The position numbers and the translations under genes were made by a program. The notes under the pieces were generated by a model. It was not told the origin of the DNA. It searched no databases and saw only the letters and a list, made by a program, of their open reading frames with translations. DNA of 64,000 nucleotides from Helicobacter mesocricetorum (GTDB lineage Bacteria; Campylobacterota; Campylobacteria; Campylobacterales; Helicobacteraceae), in contig NZ_FZPJ01000001.1 of assembly GCF_900198605.1 (NCBI RefSeq), positions 1 through 64,000 on the forward strand, in the 5' to 3' direction. Position 1 is the first letter of the stretch; every line of letters begins with the position of its first letter. Shown one piece after another: positions 26,370-35,871 of this stretch.

Positions 26370-26939
26370 ATGCAAGAGGTTATTGACTCAATTGCGCAAT
26401 ATGGCTATATTCTCTTATTTTTATACTCTTTAGGCGGTGGTTTTGTCGCCTTAGTAGGTGCAAGCGTATTGAGTTATGTAGGAAAAATGGATTTAACACT
26501 AACTTTAATCATAGCAGGTATAGCAAACTTCTTAGGAGATATTGCACTTTTTTACCTTGCACGTTACCAAAAACAAAGTGTTATGCCCTATTTTGCAAAA
26601 CACCGCAGAAAACTTGCTCTAGTGCATTTGTTAATGAAAAAATATGGTTCGTGGATTTTAATTATCAAAAAATACATTTATGGACTTAAAACTCTCATTC
26701 CACTAGGAGTTGCCCTAACGCATTATCCTTTTAAAAAGTTTATATTTTATAACGCCATAGGTTCGCTAATTTGGAGTATTAGCGTTGGAGTTTGTGGATA
26801 TTTTCTAGGAGAAATTCTTATTAAAACCTTTGATACTCTTTCTAATTATCCCTATATTGCACCTTTATTTATAATCATCTTGTTTGGAGGTTTATGGCTA
26901 TGGCTTAGCAAAACAAGTAAAAAATGGAGGCAACAATGA
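26370..26939 (+). CDS. DedA family membrane protein (first copy)
   Basis: 189 aa with four to five hydrophobic helices. It has the DedA layout: an N-terminal YGYILLFLYSLGGGFVALVG, a loop GDIALFYLARYQ, then the conserved G-rich and Arg/Lys segment where family members have FxxRxxPxxR, here IIKKYIYGLKTLIPLGVALT. The second basic residue is Lys in both places, so the usual arginines are replaced. DedA proteins are linked to lipid transport across the inner membrane and the proton motive force. The stop overlaps the metH start (ATGA). A paralogue lies at 30799-31401. Confidence 0.85.
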   Translation: MQEVIDSIAQYGYILLFLYSLGGGFVALVGASVLSYVGKMDLTLTLIIAGIANFLGDIALFYLARYQKQSVMPYFAKHRRKLALVHLLMKKYGSWILIIKKYIYGLKTLIPLGVALTHYPFKKFIFYNAIGSLIWSISVGVCGYFLGEILIKTFDTLSNYPYIAPLFIIILFGGLWLWLSKTSKKWRQQ

Positions 26940-29900
26940 ATCTCAAAAGATGTATAAAAAATCAGGTCTTAATTCTTGATGGAGCAATGGGGACAGAAAT
27001 ACAAAAAAAGGCTATACCAAATTGGGGAACAAATACCAAAGGAGAAAGCCTTAATGGATGTAGTGAAGCCTTAAATCTTTATACCCCCTCTATTATTCAA
27101 GAAATCCATACAAGCTATTTACAAGCAGGTGCAAATATCCTAAAAACCAATACTTTTGGGGCTATGCCCTGGGTTTTAGCAGAATATGGTTTAGAAGATA
27201 GGGCAAAAGAAATAGCAAAATTAGGTGTGCAACTAGCCAAAGAATGTATCCATAAACATAAACCCTCAACCTATCAAAAAGATGCACTTTTTATAGCTGC
27301 TTCCTTAGGTCCTGGGACAAAGCTTCCTAGTTTAGGGCATATTACTTATGATGAAATGTTTTTAGGTTATTGCCAATGCGTAGAAGGATTTAAAGAAGCA
27401 AAGGCTGATATTATCCTCTTAGAAACCGCTCAAGATCCCTTGCAAATTAAAGCAGCTATCAATGCTTGCCAAAGCGTAGCCAAAGAGATTCCCATTATGG
27501 TTTCAGCCACTATTGAAACCAATGGTGCTATGTTAATAGGAACAGATATTGTAACGCTTTTTCATATTTTAGAATCCTTTGATATTTTATCTTTAGGGAT
27601 TAATTGTGGTTTAGGTCCTGATTTAGTCAAAAGGCATTTATTAGCCCTTAGTGAAGTTTGTAAATTTCCCATTTCTATCCACACTAATGCAGGTTTGCCC
27701 CAAAACAAAGGGGGGGTTACCTATTATCCAATGGAAGCAGAAGAATTTAGTGAGATTCAAAAAGACTTTTTAAATATTAATGGAGTCTCTTTGCTTGGTG
27801 GTTGCTGTGGGACTACACCTGAGCATATCAAGCTTTTAGTAGAAAAAACTAGAGGCAAAACCCCTCTTCCACCAAAGGCAAACTATCAACCAAGTATCAC
27901 CTCTCTCTTTAATGCCTATACACTCAAACAAATTCCCTCTCCACTACTCATTGGAGAACGTTCCAATGCAACAGGCTCTAAAGCTTTTAGAGAACTTCTC
28001 TTACAAGAAAACTATGAAGCGGCTTTAAGCGTAGGAATGGAACAAGTAAGAAGTGGGGCGCATTGCCTTGATGTAAGCACTGCTTTTGCAGGAAGAGATG
28101 AAAGCAAAGATATGCAAGAGCTTATTATGCGGTATTGCACGAAAATTTCCCTACCCTTAATGCCAGATTCCACACAAATTAAAGCTTTAGAAACTGCTTT
28201 AAAACTCATTGGCGGGAGATGTATTATTAATTCTGCTAACTTAGAAGATGGGATAGAAAAATTTGATGCAATTGCGCAATTAGCTAAAAAGTTTGGCTCT
28301 GCATTAATCTGTTTGACGATTGATGAAAAAGGAATGTGTAAAGATTCTAAAAGCAAGGTTGAATGCGCTAAAAGAATGATGGATAGAGCTATTACTATCC
28401 ATAACTTAAGAGAAGAAGATATTATTTTTGATCCCCTCACTTTCACCATAGGGAGCGGAGATGAAGAATATTTTGATGCAGGCATACAAACACTCAATGC
28501 TATTTTAGAAATTAATAAGCTTTATCCTAAAGCAGGAACTATCCTTGGACTTTCTAATATTTCTTTTGGCTTAAGCAAAGAAGGAAGAATCTGCTTAAAT
28601 TCTGTTTTCTTGCATTATGCCCTAAAAAATGGCTTAAGTGCTGCCATAGTCAATGTTTCTCACCTCATAGCTTATAACCAACTAGAAAAAAAAGATATAG
28701 AAGTTTGTGAAAATTTAATTTTTAATACCCAAAAAACCTCACAACCTCTCTATGACTTTATCCAACACTTTGAAAATAAAAATAGTCTCAATTTAGGAAC
28801 AAAAAACAATGATTTGCAACTTAGCACACAAGAAAAAATAGAAAAATACCTCATCAATGGAGATTTAACAGCAATGTTAGAACTCTTACCCCAAGCCAAA
28901 GAAGAGATTAATCCCGAAGTTATTGTCAATGAGATTCTTATTGATGCTATGAAAATTGTCGGGGAAAAGTTTGGCGCAGGAGAGATGCAACTCCCTTTTG
29001 TTTTACAAAGTGCAGAAGTTATGAAAAAAAGTGTAGATTATCTTAATGAATTCTTACCCAAAAAAACAAGCAGCCATAAAACAACTATCGTTATAGGGAC
29101 AGTCAAAGGTGATGTGCATGATGTAGGCAAAAACCTTGTAGATATTATTTTAAGCAATAATGGCTTTAATGTGATTAACATAGGCATTAAAGCAGAATTA
29201 GAAAAATTCTTAGAAGTGCTTAATACCCAAAAGATAGATTGCATAGGAATGAGTGGGCTACTAGTAAAATCTACACTTGTTATGAAAGAAAACTTAGAAG
29301 AACTTAAAAGATTAGGAATAAAAATCCCCATTATGCTAGGAGGAGCCGCTTTGAATCAAGCTTTTGTAGAAGAGTATTGTCGCCCTAATTATGAAGGCAT
29401 TATTTTTTATTGCAAAGACGCCTTTGATAGTGTCGCTGCAATGCAAATCATTCAAAGTGGAGACTTTAGTGATTTAACCTTACCTAGCCAAAAAAATGCT
29501 AAAAAAGATTCCAAACTACAAAAAAGACTTGCTAAAAAACAAGAAGGCAAAGAAGAAATCACTATAAAACCCCTAAAATGCGAATTAGATTTCCAATACC
29601 AAACCTACTCTCCGCCTTTTTTTGGTAAAAAACATCTTAAACTCAATATGCAAGAACTCAATGAAGTTTTTGGATTTTTAAACAAAGATTTGCTGTTTAA
29701 ACACCGATGGGGATACAACAAATTACCCAAAGAAGAATATCTAAACCTTAAAGAAAAAGAATTAGAGCCTATGCTACAATCCCTTAAAGAAGAGTTTTTA
29801 GAAAAGAATATTTTTGAACCCATTGTTCTTTATGGGTATTTTCATACTCGCACCAAAGAACCTCTGCAAAAAGAAGACGGGCTTATTTTAGAGTTAAGTC

Positions 29901-30364
29901 AAAATAAGGATTTCTCTAACTTTGAATCCTTTCTTTTTCCGCGCTCTTGCAAAAAACCTTATTTATGCCTTGGAGATTATTTCAATCCTCAAGGGGATAT
30001 TTGCGCCTTACATTTAGTCTCAAGTGGTTTAAATTTCGCCCCTTTTGAAGAACAGCTTTATAAAGACTCAAAATACCACAAATATTATCTCACTCACGCA
30101 TTGGGAATGGATTTAGCAGAGGCTTTAGCGGATTTTATTCACGCTAAAGTAAGGAAAGAATTAGGATTAGGCACAAAAGAGGGGCAAAGATATTCTTTTG
30201 GTTACCCTGCTTGTCCTGATTTAGCCTTAAGCAAAGGACTTTTTAATCTCTTAAAGCCAGAAAAATTAGGCATAACACTTACCCAAACTTATCAAATGAT
30301 TCCAGAAGCTACAACTTCAGCTCTAATAGTCCCTCATAAAGAGGCAAAATATTTTTCGATTTAA
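26936..30364 (+). CDS. metH: Cobalamin-dependent methionine synthase
   Basis: It moves a methyl group from methyl-THF through cobalamin to homocysteine. 1142 aa with all four modules. The homocysteine domain (1-310) has zinc Cys in GINCGLGPD and GGCCGTTPEH. The pterin domain begins at LLIGERSNATGSKAF. The B12 domain has GDVHDVGKNL with the cobalt His near residue 724 and MSGLLVKST. The activation domain ends with FGYPACPDLALSKGL and TQTYQMIPEATTSALIVPH. The start is ATG 26936, since GGAGG sits five bases before it. No cobalamin riboswitch is visible upstream. metF at 35872 makes its co-substrate. Confidence 0.97.
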   Translation: MNLKRCIKNQVLILDGAMGTEIQKKAIPNWGTNTKGESLNGCSEALNLYTPSIIQEIHTSYLQAGANILKTNTFGAMPWVLAEYGLEDRAKEIAKLGVQLAKECIHKHKPSTYQKDALFIAASLGPGTKLPSLGHITYDEMFLGYCQCVEGFKEAKADIILLETAQDPLQIKAAINACQSVAKEIPIMVSATIETNGAMLIGTDIVTLFHILESFDILSLGINCGLGPDLVKRHLLALSEVCKFPISIHTNAGLPQNKGGVTYYPMEAEEFSEIQKDFLNINGVSLLGGCCGTTPEHIKLLVEKTRGKTPLPPKANYQPSITSLFNAYTLKQIPSPLLIGERSNATGSKAFRELLLQENYEAALSVGMEQVRSGAHCLDVSTAFAGRDESKDMQELIMRYCTKISLPLMPDSTQIKALETALKLIGGRCIINSANLEDGIEKFDAIAQLAKKFGSALICLTIDEKGMCKDSKSKVECAKRMMDRAITIHNLREEDIIFDPLTFTIGSGDEEYFDAGIQTLNAILEINKLYPKAGTILGLSNISFGLSKEGRICLNSVFLHYALKNGLSAAIVNVSHLIAYNQLEKKDIEVCENLIFNTQKTSQPLYDFIQHFENKNSLNLGTKNNDLQLSTQEKIEKYLINGDLTAMLELLPQAKEEINPEVIVNEILIDAMKIVGEKFGAGEMQLPFVLQSAEVMKKSVDYLNEFLPKKTSSHKTTIVIGTVKGDVHDVGKNLVDIILSNNGFNVINIGIKAELEKFLEVLNTQKIDCIGMSGLLVKSTLVMKENLEELKRLGIKIPIMLGGAALNQAFVEEYCRPNYEGIIFYCKDAFDSVAAMQIIQSGDFSDLTLPSQKNAKKDSKLQKRLAKKQEGKEEITIKPLKCELDFQYQTYSPPFFGKKHLKLNMQELNEVFGFLNKDLLFKHRWGYNKLPKEEYLNLKEKELEPMLQSLKEEFLEKNIFEPIVLYGYFHTRTKEPLQKEDGLILELSQNKDFSNFESFLFPRSCKKPYLCLGDYFNPQGDICALHLVSSGLNFAPFEEQLYKDSKYHKYYLTHALGMDLAEALADFIHAKVRKELGLGTKEGQRYSFGYPACPDLALSKGLFNLLKPEKLGITLTQTYQMIPEATTSALIVPHKEAKYFSI

Positions 30365-30374
30365 AGGATAAAAA

Positions 30375-30731
30375 ATGTTTAAAAAACTCAATGAAGAAGA
30401 ACAAAGAGTTCTGTTATATAAAGGCACAGAAGCACCCTTTAGTGGGAAATACGAAAACTTTTTTGAAAAGGGTATTTATGCTTGTAAGCAATGCGGGAAT
30501 GAACTTTACACTTCAGAGAGTAAATTTCATTCAGGTTGCGGTTGGCCTAGCTTTGATGATTGCATACAAGGCGCCATTAAAGAGCAGCTTGATGCCGATG
30601 GCAGAAGGATAGAAATACTTTGTGCAAAATGTGGTGGGCATTTGGGGCATATCTTCAAAGGAGAGGGTTTTACAGCAAAAAACACGAGACATTGTGTAAA
30701 TTCAGTTTCATTGGATTTTAGAAAAAATTAG
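30375..30731 (+). CDS. msrB: Peptide methionine-R-sulfoxide reductase
   Basis: It repairs oxidised methionine (R form). 118 aa, single domain. Zinc Cys pairs CKQCGNEL and CAKCGGHLGH are present, along with SGCGWPSFDDC and the catalytic Cys in RHCVNSVSLDF. There is no signal peptide, so it is cytoplasmic. AAAGGA lies before the ATG. It follows metH by 10 bases, so methionine synthesis and repair may be co-transcribed. Confidence 0.96.
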   Translation: MFKKLNEEEQRVLLYKGTEAPFSGKYENFFEKGIYACKQCGNELYTSESKFHSGCGWPSFDDCIQGAIKEQLDADGRRIEILCAKCGGHLGHIFKGEGFTAKNTRHCVNSVSLDFRKN

Positions 30732-30798
30732 TTTTTGTAAGAGAAATTTTGCTAAAATCAGAATGTGAAATTCAGCTTTATTAGACTTTAAGGAAAAT

Positions 30799-31401
30799 AT
30801 GGAAGAGTTATTCATACAATGGCTACAAGAATATGGCTACATTATCTTATTTGTTTGGAGTACATTAGAGGGCGAATTAGGTCTTATAATGGCTGGGATT
30901 ATGTCTCATACAGGACATATGTCCCTACCTATTGCGATTCTTGTAGCGGGACTTGGAGGATTTGTAGGCGATCAGGTTTATTTCTACATTGGTCGTTACA
31001 ATAAACCCCTAATCTATAACAAACTCAAAACCCAAAGACGAAAATTTGCGCTTGCTCACCTACTTTTACAACGTTATGGTTGGCCCATTGTTTTTATTCA
31101 ACGTTATTTGTATGGTATGAGAACCATTATTCCTATGAGCATTGGAATTACGCGATATAGTGCAAAGACTTTTGCCCTCATTAATTTTATTAGTGCTATT
31201 ATTTGGGCAGCTATTACAATTTTATTAGCTTATTTCTTTGGGGAAGAGTTATTACAACTTGTAGAATATGGAAAAGAGCATTATTATATTGCCATTCCTT
31301 TTGCTATTCTCATAGGTGGAGGAATCTACTATTATCTTCATAAAGCTACGCAAAAAGCTGGAAAAACCATTCAGGAGAAATCAAATGAAAATTTTAGCTA
31401 A
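30799..31401 (+). CDS. DedA family membrane protein (second copy)
   Basis: 200 aa, four to five membrane helices. It keeps the family motifs more fully than the first copy: ESTLEGELGLIMAG-like N-terminus (here STLEGELGLIMAG), GDQVYFYIGRY, and the Arg-bearing FIQRYLYGMRTIIPMSIG, with the two arginines that the copy at 26370 lacks. AAGGA lies before the ATG. Its 3' end overlaps pepA by 17 bases. In H. pylori, as I recall, a dedA-like gene also lies beside pepA and ychF, so this is probably the ancestral copy. Confidence 0.9.
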   Translation: MEELFIQWLQEYGYIILFVWSTLEGELGLIMAGIMSHTGHMSLPIAILVAGLGGFVGDQVYFYIGRYNKPLIYNKLKTQRRKFALAHLLLQRYGWPIVFIQRYLYGMRTIIPMSIGITRYSAKTFALINFISAIIWAAITILLAYFFGEELLQLVEYGKEHYYIAIPFAILIGGGIYYYLHKATQKAGKTIQEKSNENFS

Positions 31402-32809
31402 TTATCAAAAGGGGGAGGTAGAAATACTTTTTATTCGAGACAAAAAAATGTCGCAGCTTACAAAAGCCCAAAAAGATACTCTGTCTCTTTTAGGATTTGA
31501 AGGGATTGGAAATATCTTTATTCCAGAGAGTAAAACTTTTTTTATTGGTATTCAAAAATCTTTAGAAGACTTCCCAAATTCTCTAAGAGATTCCCTAGCC
31601 CAAGCTATAATTAATCTTAAAAAACTCAAAATCAAATCTATAAGCTTAGAAGCAAAAAACTTGCAGGAAGTCAAAGAAATCTGCGAGGGAATCTTACTTG
31701 GTGATTATACCTTTGATACCTTTAAAAGCGAAAAATCCAAAAGCACCCTAAAGGAAGTTTATATCCACACACCCACATTAGACAAAAAAGCTGTTGATTC
31801 ACTCATTGCACAAACCCAAATCATTACCTATAGTGTCAATACAACAAGGGAACTTATCAATACCCCACCTATGAAAGCTACCCCTCAATACATAGTTGAT
31901 TTCGTAAAAAAACTTTCAAAAGAGGTCGGATTTGAATGCAAAGTGTATGATGCAAAATTTTTAGAAAAAGAAAAAATGGAAGCTTTTTTAGCAGTCTCTA
32001 AGGCAAGTTGCCATAGCCCTTATTTAGTGCATTTAACCTATAAACCTAAAACTTCAAAAAAATCTAACCTAAAAAAGTTTGTTTTTGTTGGAAAGGGTTT
32101 AACTTATGATTGTGGCGGACTAAGCTTAAAGCCCGGTGACTATATGACAACAATGAAAGCAGACAAAAGTGGGGCTTGTGCGGTTATTGGTATCATAGAT
32201 TCTCTAGCAAGGCTTGGGGTAGAGGCTGAAATACACGGGATTTTGGGATTAACAGAAAATATGATTGGAGGGAATGCCTATAAACCTGATGATATTTTAA
32301 TTGCTAGAAATGGCAAAAGCATTGAAGTAAGAAATACCGACGCAGAAGGTCGTTTAGTATTAGCTGATTGCCTTAGCTATGCAAGTGATTTAAAACCTGA
32401 TTTTTTGATAGATTTAGCGACACTTACTGGAGCTTGTGTTGTAGCACTAGGTGATTACACAATGGGAATTATGGGATACAACCAAAAGCTCAAAGAAGAT
32501 TTTTTAAAAATAGCGTCTAATGCGGGAGAATTAGGAGGAATCCTTCCTTTTAATCCTTATTTAAAAAAGCTTTATAAATCCGAAGTGGCAGATCTTTGCA
32601 ATATTCCATCAAGTCGTTATGGAAGCGCAATAACAGCAGGGATGTTTTTAGGAGAGTTTGTCGCAGAATCTTTATCACAAAAATGGTTACACTTAGATAT
32701 TGCAGGACCTGCTTATGTAGAAAAATCTTGGGGAGTAAATCCCTTTGGCGCAACCGGTGCTGGAGTAAGGGCTTGTATAGAATTTGTTAGACAAAAATCA
32801 AAGGCATAA
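31385..32809 (+). CDS. pepA: Leucyl aminopeptidase
   Basis: A cytosolic hexameric M17 aminopeptidase with two metal ions. 474 aa from the ATG at 31385, chosen because GGAG lies seven bases upstream; an earlier in-frame start would lie deep in dedA. The catalytic domain has VGKGLTYDCGGLSLKPGDYM, MKADKSGACAVIG and the signature NTDAEGRLVLAD, which together give the metal ligands and catalytic residues. The N-terminal ~160 residues are the divergent macro-like domain. Confidence 0.96.
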   Translation: MKILANYQKGEVEILFIRDKKMSQLTKAQKDTLSLLGFEGIGNIFIPESKTFFIGIQKSLEDFPNSLRDSLAQAIINLKKLKIKSISLEAKNLQEVKEICEGILLGDYTFDTFKSEKSKSTLKEVYIHTPTLDKKAVDSLIAQTQIITYSVNTTRELINTPPMKATPQYIVDFVKKLSKEVGFECKVYDAKFLEKEKMEAFLAVSKASCHSPYLVHLTYKPKTSKKSNLKKFVFVGKGLTYDCGGLSLKPGDYMTTMKADKSGACAVIGIIDSLARLGVEAEIHGILGLTENMIGGNAYKPDDILIARNGKSIEVRNTDAEGRLVLADCLSYASDLKPDFLIDLATLTGACVVALGDYTMGIMGYNQKLKEDFLKIASNAGELGGILPFNPYLKKLYKSEVADLCNIPSSRYGSAITAGMFLGEFVAESLSQKWLHLDIAGPAYVEKSWGVNPFGATGAGVRACIEFVRQKSKA

Positions 32810-32810
32810 T

Positions 32811-33923
32811 ATGGGCTTATCTATTGGAATTATAGGCTTACCTAATGTAGGAAAATCTACAACCTTTAACGCCTTAACTAAAACCCAAAACGCACAAGCA
32901 GCCAATTATCCCTTTTGCACTATTGAACCCAACAAAGCTATTGTTCCTGTCCCTGATGAGAGATTAAGAGAATTAGCAAAAATTGTTAATCCCCAAAAGA
33001 TTCAACACTCTGTGATTGAATTTGTAGATATTGCAGGACTTGTTAAAGGTGCAAGCAAAGGAGAGGGATTAGGCAATCAATTTCTTGGTAATATTAAAGA
33101 AACCGAAGTAATTTTGCATATTGTGCGCTGCTTTAATAACTCCAATGTTACACATATTGAAGGCAATATTGATCCTTTACGCGATATAGAAATCATTGAA
33201 ACAGAATTACTCTTAGCAGATATGCAAACCCTCCAAAAAAGAATCGAAAAGCTTACAAGAAACGCAAAAAGTGGAACGGATAAAAAAGCAAAAATGGATT
33301 TAGAAATCACCCAATCTTTGCTAAAACATATTCAAGGTGGAAATGCTGTAAGAGATTTTCAAAATAAAGACAGCGAAACATTTATAGCCCTTGATAAAGA
33401 ACTTAGATTTTTAACAAACAAAACCATTATTTATGGAGCAAATGTCGATGAAGAAGGCTTAAAAGAAGATAATGAATTTTTTAAGAATCTTCAAGATTAT
33501 GCCAAAAAAACAAATTCTGAAGTTATCAAAATCTGTTCAAAAATAGAAGAAGAATTGGTAGGATTAACACAAGAGGAACAAAAAGAATTTTTAAAAGAAT
33601 TAGACATTCAAGAAAGTGGGCTTGATAGCATTATCCGCTTAGGATTCCAAAAACTAGGCTTGATTAACTATTTTACAGCAGGGGTAAAAGAAGTGCGCTC
33701 TTGGACTATCCATAAAGGCGATAAAGCCCCTATCGCAGCGGGTGTGATACACCAAGACTTTGAAAAAGGCTTTATTAAAGCAGAGGTTATTGCTTATGAA
33801 GATTTTATCCAATACCAAGGAGAAGCCAAAGCAAAAGAAGCAGGAGCAATGCGAGCAGAAGGAAAAGACTATATTGTAAAAGATGGTGATATTATACATT
33901 TTAGGTTTAATGTCTCTAAATAA
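32811..33923 (+). CDS. ychF: Redox-regulated ATPase YchF (Obg family)
   Basis: A ribosome-associated P-loop ATPase, universally conserved. 370 aa from ATG 32811 (MGLSIGIIGLPNVGKST; the frame is open further up but that is the pepA end). G1 is GLPNVGKST and G3 is DIAGLVKGASKGEGLGNQFL. The G4 NKxD is replaced by NVDEE, as in the family, which explains ATP preference. A coiled coil lies at about 130-200, and the C-terminal TGS domain contains FFTAGVKEVRSWTIHKG. It is the last gene of the run starting at dedA. Confidence 0.96.
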   Translation: MGLSIGIIGLPNVGKSTTFNALTKTQNAQAANYPFCTIEPNKAIVPVPDERLRELAKIVNPQKIQHSVIEFVDIAGLVKGASKGEGLGNQFLGNIKETEVILHIVRCFNNSNVTHIEGNIDPLRDIEIIETELLLADMQTLQKRIEKLTRNAKSGTDKKAKMDLEITQSLLKHIQGGNAVRDFQNKDSETFIALDKELRFLTNKTIIYGANVDEEGLKEDNEFFKNLQDYAKKTNSEVIKICSKIEEELVGLTQEEQKEFLKELDIQESGLDSIIRLGFQKLGLINYFTAGVKEVRSWTIHKGDKAPIAAGVIHQDFEKGFIKAEVIAYEDFIQYQGEAKAKEAGAMRAEGKDYIVKDGDIIHFRFNVSK

Positions 33924-34022
33924 TCTTTTGTGAAAATTTTATCACATCTGATTCAACACAAACCCCTTAAAGGTTGCATTTATATCATCTTAAAAATAAA
34001 TCCCATTGCCTCATTTTATGTT

Positions 34023-35675
34023 TTACTCTTTAAAACCCAGCAAAGATTGAATATTTTGTTGGTGCTTTTTTATGAATGCACTTTCTTGACAAAGGCTTTC
34101 AAATCTCTCTTGAAAGTCTTTTAAAAAATTATTATGGATATAAAAATTCTCAATCTCTCTCTCCCCTATTCTTTCATTATTATATTGATAAATCTCACTT
34201 AAAGACCTTCTTCCCTCTTTTGAGATAAAATATAAATATAAAGCTTTAGCAATCCCGCAATCTTTTAATCGCAATACCAAAATCCCAGCATTAGCAATAA
34301 CAATTTTATCCCCAATCTCTTCACCTATAATCGCCACCTTTGGATTCACTCCACGAATAGCTAATAAAATATCATAAGGATATAAGCGAATATCCTGTAT
34401 TTTCTTCGAGCTTGTTTTAAGGCTATATTCGCCAAAGGTGTTGGTAAAACCATAATCTTCAAAATTCTTTATTCCCATATCATAGCATTCTATAAGGTCT
34501 TTATTACCCCTCGTATCAATTCTCTGCCCTCTAAAACAGGTTTGCAAATATTCCTTAAGCTTTACTTTATCATCCATTAAAGTGTTTTGTATATAAAAAG
34601 TAGGCTTTAGGTAACCTTTCTCTAGCGATTCATAACTCACTAATTGTGAGTAAGCTCCATTTTGTTTAGAAAAATATAAATCTAAAATCTCCTCTTTGTT
34701 AATAATTCTATTATATTTACCTTCTTTTAGAAAAAAACTCTTTAAATCCATAAAAAGTACTTTTTTGCTTTCTTTAGATAATACCAATAAGCAAAATTCT
34801 CCCATTTGGTGGGGAAAAATATTTTTAGGCAATTCCATAATGCATTCCAATAATCGATTGTTTGTCAAATATTCACAGAATTTTTTACCCAAATCTTTAT
34901 ATAGCAAAACAGAACGAATGATGAAAATCGCTTTTGTCTTAAAATGAGCCAAAGAATGCGCTAAAAATGGTATTTCAGGAGCTATCTTGGAATAATAATC
35001 TAAAAAGACAAAGCGAGAATCCTCTTTGAAGTTAGGTAAAGTTTGCCGAATTAAAGGAGGATGGCAAAATAATTTGTCAAACACTCCTCTATCTTTTGAT
35101 AAAGAAACATCATTTAAAACATCAATGACTTGAAGATGAGCCTCTTTAACTCCCGCTAAAGAAGCTAGAATCTTTGCAATACTAATAAGTTCTCCATTAA
35201 TATCTTCGCCATAAATAACACAATCTCTTCTCTTTTCTTTTAATGAAAGCATCCAACTCCCCATACCACAACAAGGATTATAAATACTCTCTCCCTTTTT
35301 AATCTCTAAAAGATCTAAAATAAGAATATTAATCTCAATAGGGGTAACATAATCATAAAATCCCAAAATGGTCTTTTGTAAAGCAACGGCTTGGATAAAC
35401 CTCTCAATATTTTCTAAAGAAATAGGCAATTCCCCAAAATTTCGTAAAACCTTTTTCCAATTTAACTTCCCATCAATTAAGATTGGCTCTATATGCAAAG
35501 ATTCTAGATATTGATAAAAAGATTTTGGAATTTGCTTTTCTTTTGTATCAAGCAACACATTTTTAAACGTTGTGTTTTGATGAACTAATAAAAATTGCAA
35601 AATCACTTTTAAAGATTCTAAATTATCTTTAGAATATCTTTGAATATATTGAAAATTTTGCAACAATTCTTTCAT
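34023..35675 (-). CDS. Orphan HsdM-like protein fused to half a specificity-like domain, altered catalytic motifs
   Basis: 550 aa. Residues ~95-330 have the fold pattern of type I N6-adenine methyltransferases: FYDYVTPIEINILILDLL, motif I as NPCCGMGSWM at 133-142 (family DPxxGxGG), then HsdM-like SVLLYKDLGKKFCEYLTNNR and LECIMELPKNIFPHQMG. Motif IV, NPPF/Y in active enzymes, is HPPL at 205-208. Residues ~360-550 resemble half of an HsdS subunit, with a recognition-domain-like part (YPYDILLAIRG) and a terminal helix. No hsdR or hsdS is nearby. It may bind but not methylate DNA. It is convergent with ychF and divergent from metF. Confidence 0.75.
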   Translation of the reverse strand: MKELLQNFQYIQRYSKDNLESLKVILQFLLVHQNTTFKNVLLDTKEKQIPKSFYQYLESLHIEPILIDGKLNWKKVLRNFGELPISLENIERFIQAVALQKTILGFYDYVTPIEINILILDLLEIKKGESIYNPCCGMGSWMLSLKEKRRDCVIYGEDINGELISIAKILASLAGVKEAHLQVIDVLNDVSLSKDRGVFDKLFCHPPLIRQTLPNFKEDSRFVFLDYYSKIAPEIPFLAHSLAHFKTKAIFIIRSVLLYKDLGKKFCEYLTNNRLLECIMELPKNIFPHQMGEFCLLVLSKESKKVLFMDLKSFFLKEGKYNRIINKEEILDLYFSKQNGAYSQLVSYESLEKGYLKPTFYIQNTLMDDKVKLKEYLQTCFRGQRIDTRGNKDLIECYDMGIKNFEDYGFTNTFGEYSLKTSSKKIQDIRLYPYDILLAIRGVNPKVAIIGEEIGDKIVIANAGILVLRLKDCGIAKALYLYFISKEGRRSLSEIYQYNNERIGEREIENFYIHNNFLKDFQERFESLCQESAFIKKHQQNIQSLLGFKE

Positions 35676-35776
35676 AAATTCCCCTCTTTATTGCTTTAAA
35701 CAAGTGGTAAAATTATAACAAATTTCTCCTTAGTAAGCAGAATTATCCCTCCATTCCTGCTTATAAAGAGGCTAAA

Positions 35777-35831
35777 ATTTTTATAAAATTTATTTAAATT
35801 CAATTTGTATTTATAAAAATTTTTATAAAAT
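35777..35831. promoter_or_regulatory. Repeated AT-rich operator-like sequence upstream of metF
   Basis: ATTTTTATAAAAT occurs twice (35777-35789 and 35819-35831), 42 bases apart, about four helix turns. The second copy lies in a perfect 20-bp palindrome at 35810-35829. It lies in the divergent region between the HsdM-like gene and metF, 43-66 bases before the metF ATG. AT-richness makes chance repeats easier, so it is only a candidate. Confidence 0.4.
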
Positions 35832-35871
35832 CCTAGAAATTTCATCTAAAACGCTAAGAGTTATTCCAACT

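Noticed and set aside
33929-33946. TGTGA...TCACA inverted repeat after ychF, like a CRP site
   Set aside because: The spacing is 8 and not 6, it lies between two convergent gene ends, and nothing shows that this group has a CRP that uses this site.
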